Under the pieces are notes generated by a model. That model was not told the DNA's origin. It worked only from the letters and a program-made list of their open reading frames with translations, and did no database searches. The translations under genes were made by a program, and so were the position numbers. Below, piece after piece: positions 1 to 5,288 of a stretch of 9,155 bases of DNA; within the stretch, counting starts at the first letter, position 1, and each line of letters opens with the position of its first letter. Origin of the DNA: Acidobacteriaceae bacterium (GTDB lineage Bacteria; Acidobacteriota; Terriglobia; Bryobacterales; Bryobacteraceae); NCBI GenBank assembly GCA_019246575.1, contig JAFAQG010000678.1:1-9155 (forward strand), given 5' to 3'.

Positions 1-302
1 TGGATGACGTTGTCCCAGGTGTAGCCGGCGTTGTTCACGATGATGTCCAGCGACCCGAATGATTCGAGAGTCTTGCGAACGATGGCTTCGGGAAAGTCAG
101 GCCGGGTAAGGTCGCCCGCAATTGCTTCTACCCCGCCCCCGGCTGCCGACATTGCTTGTTGCGTGTCGCGCAGCACGGGCTCATCGACATCGGCAAGCAA
201 CACCGAGGCTCCGGCCGCACACAGTTTTTCGGCGATAGCCCGTCCAATGCCCCGAGCGGCTCCTGTCACGATGGCCGTTCGCGACTGCAGAGAGATGTGC
301 AT
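1..302 (-). CDS. SDR family NAD(P)-dependent oxidoreductase, N-terminal part (runs off left edge)
   Basis: The first 100 residues of a classical short-chain dehydrogenase/reductase are visible; the catalytic Ser-Tyr-Lys part lies beyond the window. The Rossmann cofactor motif TGAARGIG sits at residues 13-20. An Asp-containing strand end (LLADVD, 35-40) is the usual sign of NAD(H) rather than NADP(H) preference. A GDL motif (63-65) contacts the adenine in this family, and NNAG is at 90-93. The downstream context NNAGYTWDNVI resembles the FabG-like branch often annotated as 3-oxoacyl-ACP reductase, but the substrate cannot be read from this part. The ATG at 302 is the only sensible start because the Rossmann strand begins about eight residues later. 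No clear Shine-Dalgarno precedes it. It lies 124 bases downstream of the radical SAM gene on the same strand, so co-transcription is possible but not shown. Confidence 0.93.
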   Translation of the reverse strand, partial: MHISLQSRTAIVTGAARGIGRAIAEKLCAAGASVLLADVDEPVLRDTQQAMSAAGGGVEAIAGDLTRPDFPEAIVRKTLESFGSLDIIVNNAGYTWDNVI

Positions 303-338
303 CGCAGGGCAGAATAGCAGAGCCGGTCAGCAGCAAAG

Positions 339-410
339 GGCACGGATGCGTGCCGCGAGGCACGGGAACGAACCCGCTGCTCTTTGCGGGGCACGCTCTA
401 TACCGCGCCC
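339..410 (-). terminator. Two hairpins between the radical SAM and SDR genes; possible weak terminator or leader structure
   Basis: The 124-base gap between the two minus-strand genes holds two inverted repeats. One is a perfect 6-bp stem with a 4-base loop (arms GGCACG/CGTGCC, 339-354). The other is a 6-bp stem with one G-T pair and a 10-base loop (389-410). Read on the minus strand, neither is followed by a real U-tract; the first is followed only by CTTTGC. They may reduce read-through from the radical SAM gene or fold in the SDR leader. A TATAGA on the minus strand inside the second hairpin loop resembles a -10 box but has no convincing -35. No gene or RNA is seen in this gap. Confidence 0.3.
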
Positions 411-426
411 GTTTTGCGCGCGTCGC

Positions 427-1404
427 TTAGCAGAAGAGCGACAGTTGAGCAGCCGGTCGCTGCAGAAAATGCTGCAGCGTTTCAAGGTCGCGCGACGGAA
501 TTCCGACCCGCCGGCGAATGGATTCAACAAGCTGGCGAATACGTTCCGGATACTCGCCCTTCAGGTAAGCGCCGCTGGCGAAGCTCTTTTCATATCGTGC
601 TACATGCTCCGGAAAGTGATCGCTGAGAAACGGAAAAAACACACGGTGCGCACACGGCATGAGGAACAAAACGTTTGCGCCGAACTGGTCGGCGCCGGCG
701 TCCCGCGCAGCCTTCGCCACCGATTCAAGATTCTGCTCGGAGTCTGTGATGCACGGCAGAACGGGATTCGCGATCACTCCGACTGGTATGCCGCCGCGGG
801 CGAGTTTCGCGACAGCCTCGATCCGAAGATCCGGTCGCGGCGCGTACGGTTCGGTGAGGCGAGCGAGTTTGCGATCCATGGTCGTGACCGTGAGTGTTAC
901 GTGCACGCGATTGTGATCCAAAAGCGTCTTGAGCACATCGATGTCGCGGGTTACGAGGTTAGATTTAGTGGTGATGAAGATCGAGATGTCCCGCATATAC
1001 CGCAGTTCGTCCAACACGTTCCGCGTGAGGCCGAAGGTTCGCTCCGCCGGCTGGTATGGGTCCGTTGCCGTCCCGATACCGATGATCTGGTCCGGCTTTA
1101 CGGATTTCAGTTCCTGGCGGAATGCTCGCGCGTTCCAGTCTTTGGCATAGATCTCAGTCTCGAACGCATCGGCGTTGCGCCGCTCGAGAAACTCGTGCGT
1201 AAACCGGGCGTAGCAATACTTACAGCCGTACTCGCATCCCCGGTACGGATTGATGGACCAGTGAAAGGGTACGCGGTTGGAGTCGCAGCGATTCAGCCAT
1301 TTACGTGTGGGCAGCGTACGGTATTCGACGCGACGCTTTTCCGAAAGGAGGGTTCCTTCTGCGGCGAGGCGGGCGATGCCAACCAATTTCACAAGATCCT
1401 GCAT
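427..1404 (-). CDS. Spore-photoproduct-lyase-like radical SAM protein (PA0069/Rv2578c-type), with C-terminal beta-clamp-binding motif
   Basis: This is a 325-aa radical SAM enzyme. The [4Fe-4S]-binding cysteines are C57, C61 and C64 in CEYGCKYCYAR, the CxxxCxxC arrangement that holds the cluster used to cleave S-adenosylmethionine. Further family-like stretches are GIGTATDPYQPAE (109-121), ITTKS (144-148) and TEPYAPRPDLR (184-194), followed by GGIPVGVIANPVLPCITD (204-221). These match the uncharacterised SPL-related radical SAM group rather than the true spore photoproduct lyase, and the substrate is unknown. The protein ends in QLSLF (320-324) plus one Cys; QLSLF is the canonical peptide that binds the DNA polymerase III beta clamp. 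The ATG at 1404 has a strong Shine-Dalgarno, AGGGGAG (1411-1417), about seven bases upstream. The gene is divergent from the 94-aa gene across a 90-base gap. A DNA-repair role is an inference from the SPL relationship and the clamp motif. Confidence 0.93.
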   Translation of the reverse strand: MQDLVKLVGIARLAAEGTLLSEKRRVEYRTLPTRKWLNRCDSNRVPFHWSINPYRGCEYGCKYCYARFTHEFLERRNADAFETEIYAKDWNARAFRQELKSVKPDQIIGIGTATDPYQPAERTFGLTRNVLDELRYMRDISIFITTKSNLVTRDIDVLKTLLDHNRVHVTLTVTTMDRKLARLTEPYAPRPDLRIEAVAKLARGGIPVGVIANPVLPCITDSEQNLESVAKAARDAGADQFGANVLFLMPCAHRVFFPFLSDHFPEHVARYEKSFASGAYLKGEYPERIRQLVESIRRRVGIPSRDLETLQHFLQRPAAQLSLFC

Positions 1405-1424
1405 GGGTGTCTCCCCTGAGTAGC

Positions 1425-1453
1425 ATATTCGCCCTTTATTCGCCCTTTGTCAA
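1425..1453 (-). promoter_or_regulatory. Promoter of the radical SAM gene
   Basis: On the minus strand a perfect -35 box TTGACA (1448-1453) is followed by exactly 17 bases and then GAATAT (1425-1430) in the -10 position. The -10 is poor (3 of 6). An overlapping TATGCT (1422-1427) matches 4 of 6 but would need a 20-base spacer. With the first option, transcription would start near 1418, leaving a leader of about 14 bases that is mostly the Shine-Dalgarno. A perfect -35 with a weak -10 and a repeat-filled spacer is what one expects of an activator-dependent or tightly regulated promoter, but that is inference. Confidence 0.55.
1427..1448. repeat. Perfect 11-bp tandem repeat (two copies) in the radical SAM promoter spacer
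   Basis: The 11-mer ATTCGCCCTTT occurs twice back to back on the plus strand (1427-1437 and 1438-1448) with no mismatch. On the minus strand it reads AAAGGGCGAAT twice and fills the space between the -35 and -10 boxes. The unit length is close to one helical turn, so a bound protein would see both copies on the same DNA face. This suggests an operator or activator site that could also affect the divergent plus-strand operon, whose first start codon is 47 bases away. The copies are directly visible; the regulatory role is inferred. Confidence 0.75.
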
Positions 1454-1494
1454 GCGCCAGCAGCCGCGCATTTCACCGCGCTAGGATTGTGGGC

Positions 1495-1779
1495 ATGGAA
1501 GCACACACGCCGAAGCGCTATGCCGTCGAGAGATTCCTCGAGCGCAGCGCCGGGCACGCGCAAGGATGGCAGGTTCGCGTCATCGACGAACAGGATGACC
1601 CGCTTGTGCGTTTGGAAGCCGTGAAAAAGGATTCCGGCGCGGAACCGCCCAGAACACTCGAACTTCACACGCGACAGGTAACGCTAACACACGATGACAT
1701 CGACGATCTGACAAAAAAGATGATCGTGAGATGGCTCGATTCGCTTGTACACGGCGCGCCGGCTCCACAGGCGCATTGA
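1495..1779 (+). CDS. Hypothetical protein (94 aa), first gene of the ABC-2/GH5 cluster
   Basis: I do not recognise this protein. It is a small soluble polypeptide, mostly charged (many Arg, Asp, Glu and Lys), with no signal peptide, membrane segment or cysteine. The middle part looks like short beta strands (GWQVRVID, DPLVRLEAV, RTLELHTRQVTL), followed by a probable helix (HDDIDDLTKKMIVRWLDSLV) and a short Ala/Pro tail. The ATG at 1495 is preferred because AGGA (1483-1486) precedes it by eight bases. The same frame is open upstream to an alternative start at 1447, but that would extend through the divergent promoter region. The gene overlaps the TTG start proposed for the ABC ATPase by 35 bases, which suggests translational coupling. 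It may be an accessory or regulatory partner of the transporter; its position is the only support for that. Confidence 0.6.
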   Translation: MEAHTPKRYAVERFLERSAGHAQGWQVRVIDEQDDPLVRLEAVKKDSGAEPPRTLELHTRQVTLTHDDIDDLTKKMIVRWLDSLVHGAPAPQAH

Positions 1780-2551
1780 GTCGCGCCTGCCTCCGAACAA
1801 CACCTCTGAGCTGAACGTACTTTCCGTCAGCGAGCTGCGCAAGCAGTATGGCGGTACCCTGGCCGTGGACGGAGTTTCGTTCGCGGTGCGCCGGAACGAG
1901 ATCGTCGGCCTGCTGGGTCCCAACGGCGCGGGGAAGACCACGACGATTAACATGATCTTGGGTGTGCTCGAACCCAGCTCGGGCCGCATCTTCATTGAAA
2001 ATGTCGATCTCGAGGCGGATCGTTCGGCCGCACTCGAACGAACCAATTTCGCTGCCGTTTACGCGCAAGTTCCGGGAAACCTGACGGTATATCAAAATCT
2101 GCGGTTCTTCGGGCTGATATACGGCGTCAAGTGTCTTGCCGAAAGAATCGAAAGCGTGTTGCGGCAATTCGACATCGAAAGGTTTCGAAACGTGAAATGC
2201 GGCGTACTCTCTTCGGGCGAGCAAACGCGCGTGTCGCTCGCAAAAGCCATGCTGAACCGCCCGCAATTGCTTTTACTCGATGAGCCGACAGCCTCGCTCG
2301 ACCCGGCAACTGCAAGCGAAATTCGAACGAAAATCCGTGCATTCGCAGCCGACACGTCGTGCGGCGTGTTATGGACATCTCACAACATGTACGAAGTGCA
2401 GGACGTCTGCGATCGTGTACTGTTCCTATCGCGAGGCAAAATTCTGCTCGAAGGAGACCCGAAGACGCTCCCGCAGGAACATGGCAAGGAAACGCTCGAG
2501 GAATTGTTTATTACTGTCGCCCGCGAGCCGCTCACGCTCCATCTTGGTTGA
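1745..2551 (+). CDS. ABC-2 type transporter, ATP-binding protein
   Basis: This is the ATPase of an ABC exporter. Counting from the TTG at 1745 (268 aa), the Walker A is GPNGAGKTT (58-66) and the Q-loop Gln is Q108. The signature is LSSGEQ (155-160), a common variant of LSGGQ. The Walker B is LLLLDEP (175-181) with catalytic E180, the D-loop is SLD (184-186) and the H-loop His is H213. The single nucleotide-binding domain of normal length and the permease directly downstream make it an ABC-2 exporter that would act as a dimer with two permease copies. The start is uncertain. No ATG or GTG lies in frame before the core domain, which begins near residue 25 (LSVSELRKQYGG). The TTG lies inside the preceding gene and has no clear Shine-Dalgarno; ATT 1775 or CTG 1811 are non-standard alternatives. 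The substrate is unknown. Confidence 0.93.
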   Translation: MYTARRLHRRIESRLPPNNTSELNVLSVSELRKQYGGTLAVDGVSFAVRRNEIVGLLGPNGAGKTTTINMILGVLEPSSGRIFIENVDLEADRSAALERTNFAAVYAQVPGNLTVYQNLRFFGLIYGVKCLAERIESVLRQFDIERFRNVKCGVLSSGEQTRVSLAKAMLNRPQLLLLDEPTASLDPATASEIRTKIRAFAADTSCGVLWTSHNMYEVQDVCDRVLFLSRGKILLEGDPKTLPQEHGKETLEELFITVAREPLTLHLG

Positions 2552-2560
2552 TCCCTTGCC

Positions 2561-3364
2561 ATGCACCTGAATCGCACAGCCGCCATTGTGCTCCGGCAGT
2601 TCTATCTCATGCGAGGCAGTCCTGCGCGCGTGATGCCGCTCTTTGCGTGGGTGGCGATCGACATCGTTCTGTGGGGATTCATTACGAAGTACCTGAACAG
2701 CGTGTCATCTTCGGGATTGAACTTTGTGCCGCGGCTATTGGGCGCAGTTCTCTTATGGGACTTTTTCGCGCGAGTGATGCAAGGCGTCACCACGACGTTC
2801 CTCGAAGACGTGTGGTCGCGCAACTTCCTGAACATCTTCGCAACCCCGCTTTCGACGTCGGAGTACATATCGGGGCTGGTGGTGTCGAGCATCGTGACCA
2901 GCGCAGTCGGGCTGACCGCAATGGTTGTGCTCGCGGGCGCGGTTTTTGGATTGTCGATACTGGGCTACGGGATTTTGCTCATGCCGTTCTTGCTGGTGTT
3001 GTTCCTGTTTGGGATTGCGCTTGGCGTCGTTGGCAGCGGTATCGTGCTTCGCCTTGGGCCCGCCGCCGAGTGGTTCATCTGGCCGATCCCGGCGCTCATC
3101 TCACCTTTCGTCGGCGTATTCTATCCGCTATCGACGCTGCCTAAGTGGATGCAGGCTGTGTCTCATGTATTACCGCCTTCATACGTATTTGAGGGCATGC
3201 GAGCGATCATTGCGGGCCACAGCGTTTCCTCGTGCGCACTGCTCATCGGCACGCTTCTCGCGCTTATAGATGTTCTGATCGCGTGCTGGTTTTTCACCCG
3301 AATCTACCGTCACGCGGTGCGCACGGGCCTGATTGCGCGATATAGCGCCGAGACGCTGAGCTAG
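2561..3364 (+). CDS. ABC-2 type transporter, permease
   Basis: This 267-aa integral membrane protein has about six hydrophobic segments, roughly at residues 24-42, 57-76, 104-128, 134-158, 170-190 and 222-246. That is the usual ABC-2 permease layout. The motif LPPSYVFEGMRAII (204-217), between the fifth and sixth segments, is typical of ABC-2 proteins of the drug, lipid and polysaccharide export type. The ATG at 2561 follows the ATPase stop by nine bases, and the Shine-Dalgarno is poor, so translation probably depends on coupling. The gene is followed five bases later by the GH5 gene. The ATPase and permease together should form an inner-membrane exporter; the cargo cannot be deduced, though the GH5 neighbour points to a carbohydrate or cell-envelope molecule. 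No odd features were seen in the permease itself. Confidence 0.9.
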   Translation: MHLNRTAAIVLRQFYLMRGSPARVMPLFAWVAIDIVLWGFITKYLNSVSSSGLNFVPRLLGAVLLWDFFARVMQGVTTTFLEDVWSRNFLNIFATPLSTSEYISGLVVSSIVTSAVGLTAMVVLAGAVFGLSILGYGILLMPFLLVLFLFGIALGVVGSGIVLRLGPAAEWFIWPIPALISPFVGVFYPLSTLPKWMQAVSHVLPPSYVFEGMRAIIAGHSVSSCALLIGTLLALIDVLIACWFFTRIYRHAVRTGLIARYSAETLS

Positions 3365-3369
3365 CGTGC

Positions 3370-4374
3370 ATGCCGCCGCGACTCTCGCACAATCTGCCGC
3401 GCTTGAAGGTCGCTGCAAACAACATCGTCAACGCGGAAACGCAGCAAGCTTTCGTCTTGCGCGGCGTGAACGTTTCAGGGCTGGAGTATTCATGTCCGGA
3501 CTGTGTCGCCTGCCCGGCGGACGCCTTCGTCGACGAAGCCGCATTGCTCGAGATCGTTTGCAATTGGAAGGCGAACATCATCCGCGTGCCGTTCAATCAG
3601 GAGTGGGCACTCGAGAGGCCGGGCTACGATCCGAGACCATATCGCAATGCACTGGAGCGGACGATTTATATTGCCGCCGCGGCCGGTGCTTACACCTTGC
3701 TCGATCTGCACTGGCTCGACGATCGCACGCCGCGAGGCACGATTAATGGCAGGCCCAATTTCGTTCCGCCGCTACCCGATTTAGACTCCATCCGCGTTTG
3801 GCGACAGCTCGCGGAATTGTGGCGCGAAGAAACGGCGGTTCTGTACGACCTCTTCAACGAGCCGCACGATGTGCTGCCAGACGATTCGATCCCGGTTTCG
3901 CGAATTCGCGATGATGGTTCGACGTACGTGTTGCGGTCGCGGAAGGTTAGGCACCGGGAATGGCGTCCCTGGGCGCGGCATCTGATACAAGCAATTCGCA
4001 GTAGAAACCCCGACGCCCTGATTTTCGTTTCGGGTACCGATTGGGGCTTCGATCTAAGGAACTGCGTGATGCCTGACATTCCGGGCCTGGTTTACTCCAC
4101 GCACGTGTATCCGTGGAAACCCGATAATTGGGACTGCGCCTTCGGAGATTTGGCCGGCGCTGTTCCCGTTTTCGCGGGAGAGTGGGGCGGTGGAGACTGC
4201 GATGTGGGTTGGGGACTCAGGCTGGCCGCCTTTTTCGAAGATCGCGGTATTGGCTGGACGGCTTGGAGCTGGTCGGACGAACCGCGGCTCATCACATGCG
4301 CACAACGCGGATCGTTTGAGCCGACGCGATTCGGAGCGTTCGTCCGCGGCTTACTGCAGTCAAAGCGATGCTAA
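3370..4374 (+). CDS. Glycoside hydrolase family 5 (cellulase-like), no signal peptide
   Basis: This is a 334-aa single-domain GH5 TIM barrel. The motifs are in the expected order: RGVN (31-34), NIIRVP (69-74), DLHW (112-115), FNEP (162-165, acid/base E164), STHVYPW (243-249, H245 and Y247), FAGEWGG (268-274, nucleophile E271) and WTAWSW (296-301). All canonical catalytic residues are present, so it should be active on beta-linked glycans, but the subfamily and substrate are not readable. It has no signal peptide or lipobox, which is unusual for a cellulase. It contains nine cysteines, including CPDCVAC (42-48) right after the RGVN strand. The ATG lies five bases after the permease stop, with no better in-frame start upstream and only a weak Shine-Dalgarno. 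Its stop overlaps that of the convergent kdgD. The operon context suggests work on the exporter's cargo rather than digestion of food cellulose. Confidence 0.92.
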   Translation: MPPRLSHNLPRLKVAANNIVNAETQQAFVLRGVNVSGLEYSCPDCVACPADAFVDEAALLEIVCNWKANIIRVPFNQEWALERPGYDPRPYRNALERTIYIAAAAGAYTLLDLHWLDDRTPRGTINGRPNFVPPLPDLDSIRVWRQLAELWREETAVLYDLFNEPHDVLPDDSIPVSRIRDDGSTYVLRSRKVRHREWRPWARHLIQAIRSRNPDALIFVSGTDWGFDLRNCVMPDIPGLVYSTHVYPWKPDNWDCAFGDLAGAVPVFAGEWGGGDCDVGWGLRLAAFFEDRGIGWTAWSWSDEPRLITCAQRGSFEPTRFGAFVRGLLQSKRC

Positions 4375-5282
4375 CGCATCTCTTTGTAGTCGTCCATCAA
4401 TTTGCGCAGATCAGCGACATCTTTTTCACGGCAGTTCATGAGGGGAGGCCGCACCGGGCCCGCCGGCATTCCCAGAATCTGCATCGCTTCTTTCATAACC
4501 GCAACTTCGTAACCTCGCGAACGCTCGCGTAACGCGTAGAGCGGGTTGACGTAGCGCTTCATGAGTTCGTTCAGCCGGATGAAATTCCGCTGCATACCCG
4601 CTTCCGCTAAGGCGAGCGATAGCTTGGGAGCGATGTTGGAAATGCTCGACGTATAGGCTTGGACCCCAACCGCGAAGTAGCCGGGAACGCAGTCGTCGCC
4701 CAATCCGCCAAACCAGGCGAGGCGGTCGCCGTTGTACTCCATAATTCGTTGCAGCCGGCGCGTATCGCCCTGCCCGTCTTTCCAGGCAGCCAGCGTAGGC
4801 ACGCGCTCGGCAAGACGCACCACCATTTCCGGAGTGAAGACAGCCCAATCGCGGCTGTAGATCATTAAGGGCAAATTCGTCGCGCGCCCGATCGCTTCGT
4901 AGTAGGCGAACAAGCCGTCTTCGGGAGCTGAGATGTAGTAGGGCGGCAGCGCGAGAATACAGGCGGCCCCGGCTTTTTCAGCCCGCTTTGCAATCTCTAC
5001 GGCAAGCGGCACATTGAAGCCGGTGCCTGCCACCACCGGCATGCGCCCGTTCACAGCCTTAACTGTGGTCTTGATCACATCTTCTACTTCATCCGGCGAA
5101 AGAGAGTAGAGTTCGCCTGTGCCGCCGGCGGCCACGAGTGCACAAAACAGATGACCGGCCATTTCCTCGACGTTGCGCTTGAGCCCGTGAAGGTCAAGCG
5201 AGAGATCTTTCTTAAACGGTGTAACAGGAAAACCGAAGACGCCGCTGAGCGACGCCGCAAATTTACGTGTGTCAGAGTTCAT
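4371..5282 (-). CDS. kdgD: 5-dehydro-4-deoxyglucarate dehydratase (DapA/NAL superfamily)
   Basis: This 303-aa class I aldolase-superfamily enzyme most likely dehydrates and decarboxylates 5-dehydro-4-deoxy-D-glucarate to 2,5-dioxopentanoate (2-oxoglutarate semialdehyde) in hexarate catabolism. Visible features are GVFGFPVTPF (14-23), AAGGTGELYSLSPDE (51-65), VVAGTGFN (83-90), LPPYY (112-116), IYSRD with the conserved Tyr Y142, and AWKDGQGD (166-173), in which K168 is the Schiff-base lysine. GPVRPPL (275-281) lies near the C-terminus. The FPVT opening and the YSRD and WKDGQGD stretches fit KdgD better than dihydrodipicolinate synthase, but another DapA-like lyase is possible. The ATG is six bases after the MFS stop, and its AGGA Shine-Dalgarno overlaps that stop codon (TTAGGACCACATG), indicating tight coupling. 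The two genes form one minus-strand operon. Confidence 0.85.
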   Translation of the reverse strand: MNSDTRKFAASLSGVFGFPVTPFKKDLSLDLHGLKRNVEEMAGHLFCALVAAGGTGELYSLSPDEVEDVIKTTVKAVNGRMPVVAGTGFNVPLAVEIAKRAEKAGAACILALPPYYISAPEDGLFAYYEAIGRATNLPLMIYSRDWAVFTPEMVVRLAERVPTLAAWKDGQGDTRRLQRIMEYNGDRLAWFGGLGDDCVPGYFAVGVQAYTSSISNIAPKLSLALAEAGMQRNFIRLNELMKRYVNPLYALRERSRGYEVAVMKEAMQILGMPAGPVRPPLMNCREKDVADLRKLMDDYKEMR

Positions 5283-5288
5283 GTGGTC

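Noticed and set aside
363..376. A tRNA T-arm-like sequence (minus strand GGTTCGTTCC) between the SDR and radical SAM genes
   Set aside because: The stem is only 4 bp with a 6-base loop, and no acceptor stem, anticodon arm or D-arm can be fitted around it.
31..1419. A 462-codon open frame on the plus strand, antisense to the SDR and radical SAM genes
   Set aside because: Both minus-strand genes show clear family motifs, while the plus-strand translation has no recognisable domain and a composition typical of an antisense frame in GC-rich DNA.
1482..1487. TAGGAT just before the 94-aa gene as a -10 box for a leaderless transcript
   Set aside because: No -35 is found at the right distance, and the same bases serve better as an AGGA Shine-Dalgarno eight bases before the ATG.
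1580..2266. A 228-codon minus-strand frame opposite the 94-aa gene and the ABC ATPase
   Set aside because: The plus strand carries Walker A and other ABC motifs here; the antisense frame has no identifiable domain.
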